The translations under genes were made by a program, and so were the position numbers. A DNA stretch of 64,000 nucleotides from Betaproteobacteria bacterium UBA2592 (GTDB lineage Bacteria > Pseudomonadota > Gammaproteobacteria > Burkholderiales > Rhodocyclaceae). This document shows positions 1-9,105 of the stretch, one piece after another (the first letter of the stretch is position 1; the number at the start of each line of letters is the position of its first letter). The DNA is taken from the NCBI GenBank assembly GCA_002340095.1, contig DDKS01000020.1, positions 6,720 to 70,719 on the forward strand, in the 5' to 3' direction. Under the pieces are notes generated by a model. The model did no database searches, was not told where the DNA came from, and was given only the letters and a program-made list of their open reading frames with translations.

Positions 1-701
1 GCTTCCATGGCGGCCTCGTACTGGCCGTTGCCGGCCAGGGCGCGGGCCAGTTCCAGGCGGGCGGCGTGGTCGTCCGGGTTGTCATCGACCCTGGCCTGCA
101 AGGGGGCGGTATCCACGGCATGGGCGGCCAGGGCCAGGCGGGCCCGGAGGGACTGGGCCCGGTCGGCTTCGGCGGTGTATTCGAGGCCCAGCAGTTGTTC
201 GGCCTCGTCCTTGCGCTCCAGTTGCAGCAGGGCTTCCACCGCATCCAGGCGGGCGCCTTCGTCGTCGGGGTTTTCCTGGGTGGCCCGGATCAGGACCTGC
301 AGGGCGCCGTTCCAGTCCCCGGCCTGGGCCAGGGCGGCGGCCTCGGCGCGCAGGTCGGCAGCGGGCGGGGGCACGAAACGGTCGAGGAAGGCCTTGAGTT
401 CGCCCTCGGGCAGGGCGCCGGTGAAGCCGTCCACCGGCTGGCCGTTCTGGATCATGACCACGGTGGGAATGCTGCGCACCCCGAAATACTGGGCCAGCTC
501 CGGGTTGGTGTCGGCATCCACCTTGGCGAGCAGGAAGCGGCCCCGGTATTCGTCGGCCAGCTTTTCCAGCAGGGGTTTCAGGGTCTTGCAGGGACCGCAC
601 CATTCGGCCCAGAAGTCCACCAGCACGGGGACTTCCATCGAGGCCTGCAGCACCCTGGCCTCGAAATCCTGGAGGGAAACGTCGAAGTGATATTCGGACA
701 T
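1..701 (-). CDS. cnoX: CnoX/YbbN-type thioredoxin-TPR chaperedoxin (3' end outside window)
   Basis: The visible 233 residues hold an N-terminal thioredoxin fold followed by an alpha-helical, TPR-like Ala/Leu-rich region, the CnoX (YbbN) layout of about 280 residues. Trp-Cys-Gly-Pro-Cys is at residues 34-38 and the cis-Pro loop (SIPT) near residue 79, so the redox site is complete. E. coli CnoX lacks the first cysteine, so this version may keep disulfide-reductase activity besides the holdase role of passing clients to GroEL/DnaK. The start ATG lies 115 bp from the divergent purL start. The C-terminus is cut by the window edge. Family assignment is firm; the dual activity is inferred. Confidence 0.88.
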   Translation of the reverse strand, partial: MSEYHFDVSLQDFEARVLQASMEVPVLVDFWAEWCGPCKTLKPLLEKLADEYRGRFLLAKVDADTNPELAQYFGVRSIPTVVMIQNGQPVDGFTGALPEGELKAFLDRFVPPPAADLRAEAAALAQAGDWNGALQVLIRATQENPDDEGARLDAVEALLQLERKDEAEQLLGLEYTAEADRAQSLRARLALAAHAVDTAPLQARVDDNPDDHAARLELARALAGNGQYEAAME

Positions 702-754
702 GGGAGGCTCGTCAGATTGAATGAATGGGCCGCCATTTTAGCCCGCTTCCGCCT

Positions 755-783
755 CCTGAAGCCCGGAGAGTAACCGGTATAAT
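755..783 (+). promoter_or_regulatory. Putative sigma70 promoter of purL
   Basis: A perfect TATAAT -10 hexamer lies at 778-783, 33 bp before the purL ATG. The hexamer 17 bp upstream (CCTGAA, 755-760) is a poor -35, so the promoter may depend on an activator. No PUR-box palindrome is visible nearby. Confidence 0.4.
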
Positions 784-816
784 GCCGGGTTTTCCCATCC
801 CGGTTTCCTTCCTGCC

Positions 817-3800
817 ATGGCTGACTTCCTCTTTCTGCGCGGCGCCGCCGCCTTTTCCGCCTTCCGCCTGCAACGCCTGGAAAGCCGGCTGGCCGCGAGC
901 CTGCCGGAGCTGGCTGGCGTCACGGCCGAGCACTGGCACGTGGTGGCGCTCAAGGCGCCGCTCACGGAAAAGGAACGGGCCCAGCTGGCTCAACTGCTGG
1001 AGGAGCAGCCCGCCGGGGCCGCCGAGGGCGAACTCTTTTTCGTGGTGCCCCGCATCGGCACCATCTCCCCCTGGTCCTCCAAGGCCACCGACATCGCCCA
1101 CAACTGCGGCCTCACCCGCATCGAGCGCATCGAGCGGGGCGTGGCCTTTCGCATCCTGCTGAAGGGGGGCCAGGCTCTAGGCGCCGAGCAGAGGCAGGCC
1201 GTCGCGGCCCTGATCCACGACCGGATGACCGAATCGGTGCTGGATTCCCTGGAGGCTGCCGCCGCCCTGTTCCAGCATTTCCCACCCAAGCCGCTCACCA
1301 CCGTGGATATCCTGGCCGGTGGCCGGCCCGCCCTGGTGGCGGCCAACGGCAGCCTGGGCCTGGCCCTCTCCGAGGACGAAATCGATTACCTGATGCAGAT
1401 CTTCACCGAGGCGGGCCGCAATCCCACCGACGTGGAGCTGATGATGTTCGCCCAGGCCAACTCCGAGCATTGCCGCCACAAGATATTCAACGCCTCCTGG
1501 GTGATTGACGGCCAGGCCAGGGATAAGACCTTGTTCGGCATGATCCGCGATACCCACAAGGCCCACCCGGAAGGCACGGTGGTGGCCTATGCGGACAATG
1601 CCTCGATCATCGAGGGGGCACGCATCCCCCGCTTCTACCCGGACGGTGAGGGTACCTACGGCTACAAGGAAGAGCTGACCCACATCCTGGCCAAGGTGGA
1701 AACCCACAACCATCCCACCGCCATCTCCCCTTTCCCCGGTGCCGCCACCGGCTCCGGCGGCGAGATCCGCGACGAGGGCGCCACCGGCAGGGGCTCCAAG
1801 CCCAAGGCCGGTCTGTGCGGCTTTTCTGTCTCCAACCTCAACATCCCCGAGGCCGTGCAGCCCTGGGAAACCGATGCGGGCCGCCCCGGCCGCATTGCCT
1901 CGGCACTCGACATCATGATCGAGGGGCCCATCGGTGCCGCCGCCTTCAACAACGAATTCGGCCGGCCCAACCTGACCGGCTACTTCCGCACCTACGAACA
2001 GCCGGTGGGCAAGATCGTGCGCGGCTACCACAAGCCCATCATGATTGCCGGCGGCCTGGGCAACATCCAGGCCGAACAATCCTTCAAGGAGCCCGTGTTC
2101 CCTCCCGGCACCAAGCTGGTCCAGCTGGGCGGTCCCGGTATGCTCATCGGTCTGGGGGGCGGTGCCGCTTCCTCCATGAGCGCCGGGGTCAATACGGAGG
2201 ACCTGGACTTCGCCTCCGTGCAGCGAGGGAACCCGGAAATCCAGCGCCGCGCCCAGGAAGTCATCGACCGCTGCTGGCAGATGGGCAAGGACAACCCCAT
2301 CCTCTCCATCCACGATGTGGGAGCGGGCGGCGTGTCCAATGCCTTCCCGGAGCTGGCCCATTCCGGCGGTGCCGGCGCCTGGTTCGAACTGCGTCAGGTG
2401 CCCATCGAAGAACCGGGCATGAGCCCCGCCGAAATCTGGTCCAACGAGGCCCAGGAGCGTTACGTGCTGGCGATTCCCGCCGCGCGCATCGCCGAATTCG
2501 CCGCCTTCTGCGAGCGGGAGCGCTGCCCTTACGCGGTGGTGGGGGAGACCACCGCCGACGGCCATCTGACCGTGGCCGACAGTCACTTCGGCAACAAGCC
2601 TGTGGACATGTCCATGGACGCCCTCTTGGGCAAGCCACCGCGCATGACCCGGGAAGTGACCCGCCAAAGCGCCGAAACCCTGCCTTTCGATCCGGCTTCC
2701 ATCGATCTTCGGGATGCTGCCTACCGGCTTTTGAAACTGCCCACCATTGCCGACAAGACCTTCCTCATCTCCATCGGCGACCGTTCCGTGGGCGGCATGA
2801 CCGCCCGGGACCAGATGGTGGGCCCCTGGCAGGTGCCCGTGGCCGACGTGGCCGTCACCTGCATGGGCTACCAGGGCTATTTGGGCGAGGCCTTTGCCAT
2901 GGGCGAGCGCACCCCCGTGGCCGTGCTCGACGCCCCTGCCTCCGGCCGCATGGCGATTGCCGAGGCCATCACCAACCTGGCTGCCGCCGACATCGGCGAG
3001 CTGGAGAAGGTCAAACTTTCCGCCAACTGGATGGCGGCTTGCGGTTTTCCTGGTGAGGATGCTCGTCTGTACGACACCGTGGAGGGGGTTTCCCGCTTTT
3101 GCCAGGAAGTGGGGCTCGCCATTCCGGTGGGCAAGGATTCCCTCTCCATGCGCACCGCCTGGGAAGCGGGCGGCCAGCAAAAGCAGGTGGTATCCCCCCT
3201 GTCCCTCATCGTCACCGCCTTCGCCCCCGTGGCCGATGTGAGAAAGACCCTGACCCCGCAACTGCAACTGGATCAGGGCGAAACGGAACTGCTGCTCCTG
3301 GACCTGGGCAGGAACCGCCTGGGCGGTTCCGCCCTGGCCCAGGTGTATAACGCCACCGGCATGGATGCCCCGGACGTGGATGAGCCCGCCAAGCTGAAAG
3401 CCCTGTTCGACGCCGTCCAGCAACTGAACCGGGATGGCCTGATCCTGGCTTACCACGACCGTTCCGACGGGGGGCTCTTCGTTGCCGCCGCCGAAATGGC
3501 CTTCGCCTCCCGCGTGGGCGTGACCCTGGACATGGATGGCCTCTGCTTCGACGCCCAGGCCCTGGACACCGACGGGGCCGAGAAGCGCCCCGACCTGATG
3601 GCCGGCCGCAGCCAGGAAACCCTGGTGCGGGCCCTGTTCAACGAGGAAGTGGGTGCCCTGATCCAGATCCGCCGGGCCGACCGGGAAAAGATCACCCCGG
3701 TGCTGCGCAGCCTGGGCGTGCCCTACTTCTTCGTGGGCTACCCCAATACCAGCGACGAAATCCGCGTGGTCAGGAACGCCAGGAAGGTGCTGCGCGAAAG

Positions 3801-4743
3801 CCGCATCGACCTGCACCGGGCCTGGTCCGAGACCAGCTTCCGCATGCAGTCCCTGCGGGACAACCCGGAATGCGCCCGGCAGGAATACGACCGCATCCTG
3901 GACAAGGAAGACCCGGGCCTTTCCCCCAAGCTCACCTTCGACCCCGCCGACGACTTCACCCAGGTCTATCTGTCTCTTGGCGCCAGGCCCAGGATGGCCA
4001 TCCTGCGCGAGCAGGGGGTGAATAGCCACTACGAAATGGCCGCCGCCTTCGACCGGGCCGGGTTCGAGTCGGTGGACGTGCACATGAGCGACATCATCGC
4101 CGGGCGCCGTAGCCTCAAGGACTTCAAGGGCCTCGTGGCCTGCGGTGGTTTCTCCTACGGCGACGTGCTGGGCGCCGGCCTGGGCTGGGCCCGCACCATC
4201 TTGATGAACGAGCGCTGCCGGGACGAGTTCTCCGCCTTCTTCCACCGGGCCGACAGCTTCGCCCTGGGGGTCTGCAACGGCTGCCAGATGATGAGCGCCT
4301 TGAAGGACCTGATCCCAGGCGCCTCCGCCTGGCCCGCCTTCCGCCGCAACCTGGTGGAACAGTTCGAAGCCCGCTTCGTGCAGGTGGAAGTGCTGGAATC
4401 CCCGTCGCTCTTCTTCCAGGGCATGGAAGGCTCGGTGCTGCCCATCGTGGTTTCCCACGGCGAAGGCCGCGCCGTGTTCGAGAACTCCACCCCCGACCAG
4501 GTGGCCGCGTCGCTCCGCTACGTGGACCACCGGGGCCAGCCCACCCAGGTCTATCCCTTGAACCCCAATGGCTCCCCGGGCGGCCTCACCGGCGTCACCA
4601 CGGCGGATGGCCGCTTCACCATCATGATGCCCCACCCGGAACGGGTGTTCCGCACCGTGCAGATGTCCTGGCATCCCAAGGACTGGGGTGAGGACAGCCC
4701 CTGGCTGCGCATGTTCCGCAACGCCCGCCGCTGGGTGGGCTAA
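817..4743 (+). CDS. purL: Phosphoribosylformylglycinamidine synthase (single-chain, large type)
   Basis: This 1308-residue enzyme makes FGAM from FGAR, glutamine and ATP, the fourth step of de novo purine synthesis. Its length matches the single-chain proteobacterial PurL (about 1295 residues) rather than the PurSQL complex. An N-terminal PurS-like domain (about 1-150) is followed by two AIRS/PurM-like halves; the active-site segment with THNHPTAISPFPGA and GSGGEIRDEG lies near residues 293-315. A class I glutamine amidotransferase domain ends the protein, with nucleophile Cys1153 (VCNGC) and the His1273-Pro-Glu1275 pair. The product is cytosolic. It stands alone on the + strand, with the next gene 5 bp downstream. 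Confidence 0.97.
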   Translation: MADFLFLRGAAAFSAFRLQRLESRLAASLPELAGVTAEHWHVVALKAPLTEKERAQLAQLLEEQPAGAAEGELFFVVPRIGTISPWSSKATDIAHNCGLTRIERIERGVAFRILLKGGQALGAEQRQAVAALIHDRMTESVLDSLEAAAALFQHFPPKPLTTVDILAGGRPALVAANGSLGLALSEDEIDYLMQIFTEAGRNPTDVELMMFAQANSEHCRHKIFNASWVIDGQARDKTLFGMIRDTHKAHPEGTVVAYADNASIIEGARIPRFYPDGEGTYGYKEELTHILAKVETHNHPTAISPFPGAATGSGGEIRDEGATGRGSKPKAGLCGFSVSNLNIPEAVQPWETDAGRPGRIASALDIMIEGPIGAAAFNNEFGRPNLTGYFRTYEQPVGKIVRGYHKPIMIAGGLGNIQAEQSFKEPVFPPGTKLVQLGGPGMLIGLGGGAASSMSAGVNTEDLDFASVQRGNPEIQRRAQEVIDRCWQMGKDNPILSIHDVGAGGVSNAFPELAHSGGAGAWFELRQVPIEEPGMSPAEIWSNEAQERYVLAIPAARIAEFAAFCERERCPYAVVGETTADGHLTVADSHFGNKPVDMSMDALLGKPPRMTREVTRQSAETLPFDPASIDLRDAAYRLLKLPTIADKTFLISIGDRSVGGMTARDQMVGPWQVPVADVAVTCMGYQGYLGEAFAMGERTPVAVLDAPASGRMAIAEAITNLAAADIGELEKVKLSANWMAACGFPGEDARLYDTVEGVSRFCQEVGLAIPVGKDSLSMRTAWEAGGQQKQVVSPLSLIVTAFAPVADVRKTLTPQLQLDQGETELLLLDLGRNRLGGSALAQVYNATGMDAPDVDEPAKLKALFDAVQQLNRDGLILAYHDRSDGGLFVAAAEMAFASRVGVTLDMDGLCFDAQALDTDGAEKRPDLMAGRSQETLVRALFNEEVGALIQIRRADREKITPVLRSLGVPYFFVGYPNTSDEIRVVRNARKVLRESRIDLHRAWSETSFRMQSLRDNPECARQEYDRILDKEDPGLSPKLTFDPADDFTQVYLSLGARPRMAILREQGVNSHYEMAAAFDRAGFESVDVHMSDIIAGRRSLKDFKGLVACGGFSYGDVLGAGLGWARTILMNERCRDEFSAFFHRADSFALGVCNGCQMMSALKDLIPGASAWPAFRRNLVEQFEARFVQVEVLESPSLFFQGMEGSVLPIVVSHGEGRAVFENSTPDQVAASLRYVDHRGQPTQVYPLNPNGSPGGLTGVTTADGRFTIMMPHPERVFRTVQMSWHPKDWGEDSPWLRMFRNARRWVG

Positions 4744-4748
4744 GTGCC

Positions 4749-6050
4749 ATGAGCTTCTGGCGCAAGCTGCTGGGCGGCGCCGAGCCGCCCCGCGTCAACC
4801 CCGATCCCTTCCAGCGGGAAGCGCCGCCGCCCCCGGCAGTCGTGCCCGTGGCCGAACCACCCCGGCCCCGGGCCGGCGTGGCCCGGGACGAGATCATCGA
4901 CGCCCAGACCCGCATCTGCGGCTACCGCTACCGGGTGACGGAGCACGGGGTGGGGCCCGCCGAAGTGGTCGAGGCCCTGGCCGATGCCGGCATCAAGAAC
5001 ATGGCCCAGCGCCGTATGGCGCTCCTGCCCATGACGGCGGAACGCTGGCGCAGCGCCGACTACCGACCCCTGATCGGGCCTGGCACCCGTTTCCTGTTTG
5101 CCAGCCTGGAAGCCGCCGAACCGGCGCTGTTGGCCGAGATCAAGGCGGCAGGCGGACAGGCCGCCCTGAACCTGAAGGAAGTCAATCTGGCCCTGCGCGC
5201 CCGGATGCAGGACTTTTCCCTGCTGTTCGTGGACTACCCCGCCTTCAATCTGGAAGCCTTCGAGGCCCAGGTGCGGGAACTGAAGCGGGTGGCGCCGAAG
5301 ATGGAAGTCATGGTGGATGGCATCGCCACCTGGCCGGAGCGGCGCCTGTGCGACAGCCTGGGGGTGCATTACTGCCTGGGCGGCTTCATCGCCACCTTCG
5401 ACGAGGACCAGCCCCAGGAAAGGCTCTCCGAAAGCCGCATGGTGCTGATCGAGATGCTCAACCGGCTGCGCCAGGAAGGCGAACTGGAAAGCCTCGCCGA
5501 AATCGCCAAGCGCGACCCGGCGGTTTCCGTCCAGCTCATTTCCATGGCCAACTCCCCGATGATGGCCCTGGACCGGGCCATCACCAGCGTCGAACAGGCC
5601 ATCCTGGTGCTGGGCCGGGCCCAGCTCTACCGCTGGATGACCCTGGCCATGTTCCGGGTGGGCGGCAACCGGGGCAAGGACGAATCCCTGCTGGAACTGG
5701 CCCTGACCCGGGGCCGCTTCCTGGAGCTGGTGGCGGCGGAAACTTGCACCCCGAGCCAGTGCGAAGAACTGTTCCTGGTGGGCCTGCTCTCCGTGTTCGA
5801 CGCCCTGCTGGGCCAACCCATGAGCCGCATCCTCTCCACCATGAACCTGCCCGAAAAAGTGCGGGCGGTGCTGCTGCAGAGCGAAGGCCCCTACACCCGC
5901 CTGCTGCTGCTGGCCTTTGCCGTGGAGCGGGGCCGGCAGGAACAGGTGGAGCGCCTCAGCGAACTGCTGGGCCTGAGCCAGGAACAGGTGCAACGCAGCA
6001 GCGAAGCCGCCCTGGCCTGGGCGGAAGAAGCGACGGGGTTCGGCGGCTGA
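4749..6050 (+). CDS. HDOD-domain signalling protein with degenerate EAL-like N-terminus
   Basis: The 433-residue protein has a Pro-rich leader (about 15-45), a region resembling a decayed EAL fold (about 50-215) and a C-terminal HDOD domain. The HDOD part runs from about 225, with the typical IAKRDPAVSVQLISMANSP segment. This is the YuxH arrangement. No EAL signature or metal-binding acidic residues of a c-di-GMP phosphodiesterase are seen, so catalysis is unlikely and a binding or scaffold role fits better. It starts 5 bp after the purL stop and may be co-transcribed by read-through, although the two genes have no obvious functional link. Partner unknown. Confidence 0.85.
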   Translation: MSFWRKLLGGAEPPRVNPDPFQREAPPPPAVVPVAEPPRPRAGVARDEIIDAQTRICGYRYRVTEHGVGPAEVVEALADAGIKNMAQRRMALLPMTAERWRSADYRPLIGPGTRFLFASLEAAEPALLAEIKAAGGQAALNLKEVNLALRARMQDFSLLFVDYPAFNLEAFEAQVRELKRVAPKMEVMVDGIATWPERRLCDSLGVHYCLGGFIATFDEDQPQERLSESRMVLIEMLNRLRQEGELESLAEIAKRDPAVSVQLISMANSPMMALDRAITSVEQAILVLGRAQLYRWMTLAMFRVGGNRGKDESLLELALTRGRFLELVAAETCTPSQCEELFLVGLLSVFDALLGQPMSRILSTMNLPEKVRAVLLQSEGPYTRLLLLAFAVERGRQEQVERLSELLGLSQEQVQRSSEAALAWAEEATGFGG

Positions 6051-6082
6051 GGGCTTGACCTGCTTCCCCACCGGGAGGGGGC

Positions 6083-6107
6083 GGGTAAGGGGAGCGCCCC
6101 CTTACCC
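6083..6107. terminator. Hairpin between convergent HDOD gene and gdhA
   Basis: GGGTAAGGGG and CCCCTTACCC form a perfect 10-bp stem around a 5-nt loop. There is no U-tract on either strand, so it may be a bidirectional stop or an RNA end-protecting hairpin rather than a classic intrinsic terminator. The rest of the 131-bp gap holds no gene. Confidence 0.5.
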
Positions 6108-6181
6108 GGTTTGGCGCGCCTTAGCAGGTCGTTGAAAAACTACTGCGGTGGGCCATCCTCGCTACCTTTTCCAAAGGCCTG

Positions 6182-7528
6182 TTAGATGACGCCCTGGGCC
6201 AGCATGGCGTCGGCGACCTTGACGAAGCCGGCGATGTTGGCGCCATTGACATAGCTGACGTGGCCGTTGGCATCGGTGCCGTACTGGACGCAGGCGGCGT
6301 GGATGCCCTTCATGATGCCCAGCAGGCGGGCGTCCACTTCTTCGCGGGGCCAGGAGAGGCGCATGGCGTTCTGGCTCATTTCCAGGCCGGAGGTGGCGAC
6401 GCCGCCGGCGTTGCTGGCCTTGCCCGGGGCGTAGAGCACGCCGGCCTTTTCGAAGACGCTGACGGCGCCGGCGGTGGAGGGCATGTTGGCGCCTTCGGCA
6501 ACGCAGGTGACGCCGTTTCTGACCAGGGCGTCGGCATCCTTTTCGTCCAGTTCGTTCTGGGTGGCGCAGGGCAGGGCGATGTCCACGGGGATGTGCCAGG
6601 GGCGGATGCCCGGCAGGAAGGTGGCGCCGGCAACCCGCCTGGCGTAGTCGTCCACCCGGCCGTAGAGGTGGTTCTTCACTTCCATCAGTTCGGCCAGTTT
6701 TTCCGGGGTGAAGCCTTCTTCGTCGTAGATGGTGCCGCTGGAGTCGGACACCGTGACGACCTTGGCGCCCAACTGCATGGCTTTTTCGACCGCGTACTGG
6801 GCGACGTTGCCGGAGCCGGAAACGGAGACCCGCATGCCGTCGAAGGACTTGCCGGCGCGCTTGAGCATTTCATCAGCGAAGTAGACGGTGCCGTAGCCGG
6901 TGGCTTCGGGGCGGATCAGGGAGCCGCCGAAGGAGAGGCCCTTGCCGGTGAACACGCAGTCGGCCCGGTTGGAGAGCTTTTTCATCATGCCGGCCATGAA
7001 GCCCACTTCGCGGCCGCCCACGCCGATGTCGCCGGCGGGGACGTCGGTGTCGGAACCGATGTGGCGGAACAGTTCGCTGACGAAGGCCTGGCAGAAGCGC
7101 ATGACTTCACCGGGGCTCTTGCCCTTGGGGTCGAAGTCGGAGCCGCCCTTGCCGCCGCCCATGGGCAGGGTGGTCAGCGCGTTCTTGAAGGTCTGCTCGA
7201 AGGCCAGGAACTTCAGGATGGAGAGGTTCACCGAGGGGTGGAAGCGGATGCCGCCCTTGTAGGGGCCGATGGCGGAGGAGTGCTGGATGCGGTAGCCGCG
7301 ATTGACCTGCACTTCCCCGTGGTCGTCCACCCAGGAGACGCGGAACATGAGGACCCGTTCGGGTTCCACGAGCCGGTCCAGGAGGCCGTGTTCCGCGTAT
7401 TTCGGGTGCTGGCTGATGAAGGGCCAGAGACTTTCGATGACCTCGGTCACGGCTTGCAGGAACTCGGGTTGCCCCGGATTGCGGGCGGCCACCTGGGCCG
7501 TGAATTCTTCGAAAGTCTTGTAACGCAA
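6182..7528 (-). CDS. gdhA: NADP-type glutamate dehydrogenase
   Basis: The enzyme interconverts 2-oxoglutarate plus ammonia and glutamate; the 448-residue length matches the hexameric NADP-dependent bacterial class (E. coli 447). The substrate-binding stretch with PMGGGKGGSDFDPKGK, the RPEATGYG loop and the dinucleotide motif SGSGNVAQYA are all present. The reading frame is open to 7651, but I chose the TTG at 7526-7528. It has an AAGGAG ribosome site about 8 nt upstream and gives the family N-terminus MRYKTFEEF. rnk lies 20 bp upstream on the same strand, so the two may share a transcript. Confidence 0.95.
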   Translation of the reverse strand: MRYKTFEEFTAQVAARNPGQPEFLQAVTEVIESLWPFISQHPKYAEHGLLDRLVEPERVLMFRVSWVDDHGEVQVNRGYRIQHSSAIGPYKGGIRFHPSVNLSILKFLAFEQTFKNALTTLPMGGGKGGSDFDPKGKSPGEVMRFCQAFVSELFRHIGSDTDVPAGDIGVGGREVGFMAGMMKKLSNRADCVFTGKGLSFGGSLIRPEATGYGTVYFADEMLKRAGKSFDGMRVSVSGSGNVAQYAVEKAMQLGAKVVTVSDSSGTIYDEEGFTPEKLAELMEVKNHLYGRVDDYARRVAGATFLPGIRPWHIPVDIALPCATQNELDEKDADALVRNGVTCVAEGANMPSTAGAVSVFEKAGVLYAPGKASNAGGVATSGLEMSQNAMRLSWPREEVDARLLGIMKGIHAACVQYGTDANGHVSYVNGANIAGFVKVADAMLAQGVI

Positions 7529-7548
7529 GATGGCTCTCCTTGAGGGGA

Positions 7549-7947
7549 TTAGTGGGAGGGTTCGGTAGCGGAGGATTCGCTTCCGGCGGCAGGCAGCTGG
7601 GTCACCGACACCACGGTGAGGCGGCGCACGGCTCCGTTGGGAAAGTCCCATTCGATGTCCTGGCCCACGCCCAGGCCCAGCAGGGCGGTGCCCACGGGGG
7701 CGAACACCGAGATTTTTCCGGCGCTGGAATCGGCTTCTTCGGGGTACACCAGTTCCACGCAGCGCTCGTCGCCCGTCTGGTTGTCGCGGTAGCGCACGCG
7801 GGAATTCATGGTCACAATGCCTTCCGGCATTGATTCATCTGGGGTGACAATGGCGCGCTCAAGCTCGGTGCGCAGCGCTTCAGGCGGACGCAATGCCATC
7901 AGGCGGATATAGTCGCATCGCCTGATCAATAAATTAACTTCTTGCAT
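7549..7947 (-). CDS. rnk: Rnk-type GreA/GreB C-domain protein (regulator of nucleoside diphosphate kinase)
   Basis: This is a 132-residue protein of the Rnk family (E. coli Rnk 136). It has a short N-terminal helical part (about 1-45) and a GreA/GreB-like C-terminal domain (about 48-125) ending VGQDIEWDFPNGAVRRLTVVSV. Rnk lacks the long coiled coil of GreA, binds RNA polymerase and competes with Gre factors. In E. coli it also affects nucleoside diphosphate kinase levels. It is divergent from the LysR gene and lies 20 bp upstream of gdhA. A role in gdhA expression is only suggested by position. Confidence 0.85.
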   Translation of the reverse strand: MQEVNLLIRRCDYIRLMALRPPEALRTELERAIVTPDESMPEGIVTMNSRVRYRDNQTGDERCVELVYPEEADSSAGKISVFAPVGTALLGLGVGQDIEWDFPNGAVRRLTVVSVTQLPAAGSESSATEPSH

Positions 7948-8086
7948 TTCAATGATTTTTGCTTTTATCGGAGGTTGCCGAGGGCCGCAGTAAGGGGGGT
8001 GGCAATCTTAGGGGGAGATGTCCGGCTTGATAAGTCAGACCATTTTCATAATACTGTTTCCTTTTTTGTAATAATCTGGATTGCCC

Positions 8087-9076
8087 ATGCATGACATCAA
8101 CGCCATGTTGTATTTCGCCCACGTGGTCAAGGCCAAGAGCTTTTCCGGGGCAGCCCGGCGCCTGGATGTGTCCAAGTCCCGCATCAGCAAGGCGGTGGCG
8201 AGCCTGGAGGCGGATCTGGGGGTGCGCTTGCTGCACCGCAGTACCCGGCGCCTGAGCCTGACCGAGGTGGGGGAGGCCTACTTCGAGCATTGCGACCGGA
8301 TCCTGGAGGAGCTGGCCCAGGCGGAACGGACGGTGAGCAGCCTGCATGTGGAGCCCCGGGGCCGCCTCAAGATCACCGCGCCGGTGGCCTTCAGCACCCT
8401 GCACGTGGCGCCGGCCCTGCCCGAGTTCATGGCCCAGTATCCGGACCTGTCGGTGGACATGACCATCACCGACCGCCTGGTGGATCTGGTGGACGAGGGC
8501 TACGACGTGGCCCTGCGCATCACCCCGGCGCCGGGGGAAAACCTGGTGGCGCGGCAATTGGCGCTGATCCGCCGCAAGATCTGCGCGAGCCCCGATTACC
8601 TGGCCCGCCGGGGCGTGCCCCGGACCCCGGCCGACCTGATGCAGCACAACTGCCTCGACTACACCTACCTGAACAATTCCGGCACCTGGCACCTGAAGGG
8701 GCCGGAGGGGGACATCGAGATTCCCGTGTCCGGCACCCTGCGCATCAACGACGACGAGGCCTTGTCCCAGGCCGTGATGGGCGGGCTGGGGCTGGCGCTC
8801 CTGCCTACCTTCATCGTCGGCAAGGAGCTGCAGCAGGGGCGGCTGGTGGAGGTGCTGCCCGGCTATGTGCCGGTGGAGCGCTCCATCTACGCGGTGCATC
8901 TGCCCAACCGGCACCTGCCGCCCAAGGTGCGGGTGTTCATCGATTTCCTGCTGGAGCGTTTCGGCAGCGAACCCTACTGGGATCGCCAGGATGGCAGCGC
9001 CTGGCCCGAGAACAGCCAGGGCCTGCCCCAGGGCTGTTTCGGCCTCACCCGTCCGGCATCCCCGGCGCGCGCCTGA
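8087..9076 (+). CDS. LysR-family transcriptional regulator
   Basis: This 329-residue regulator has an N-terminal winged helix-turn-helix (about 1-60, with SFSGAARRLDVSKSRISKAVASLE) and a periplasmic-binding-protein-like effector domain (about 90-295). It resembles the DsdC/GcvA-like LysR branch whose members often act locally, and the target and inducer are unknown. An in-frame TTG sits two codons earlier, but ATG 8087 gives the normal N-terminus. It is divergent from rnk across 139 bp, an AT-richer stretch that is the likely promoter/operator region. The C-terminal 30 residues extend beyond the usual family length. Confidence 0.9.
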   Translation: MHDINAMLYFAHVVKAKSFSGAARRLDVSKSRISKAVASLEADLGVRLLHRSTRRLSLTEVGEAYFEHCDRILEELAQAERTVSSLHVEPRGRLKITAPVAFSTLHVAPALPEFMAQYPDLSVDMTITDRLVDLVDEGYDVALRITPAPGENLVARQLALIRRKICASPDYLARRGVPRTPADLMQHNCLDYTYLNNSGTWHLKGPEGDIEIPVSGTLRINDDEALSQAVMGGLGLALLPTFIVGKELQQGRLVEVLPGYVPVERSIYAVHLPNRHLPPKVRVFIDFLLERFGSEPYWDRQDGSAWPENSQGLPQGCFGLTRPASPARA

Positions 9077-9105
9077 TTCGGTAATATTCCCCTCTCGCTC
9101 CTGTC

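Noticed and set aside
1177..4674. A 1165-residue open frame on the minus strand inside purL
   Set aside because: It is the antisense frame of a high-GC gene, rich in Gly, His and Val with no domain; purL explains the stretch fully.
6121..6181. Possible remnant of a mobile repeat (GTTGAAAAACTACTGCG region)
   Set aside because: It recalls common intergenic repeats, but only one copy is visible and no inverted ends or target duplications are present.
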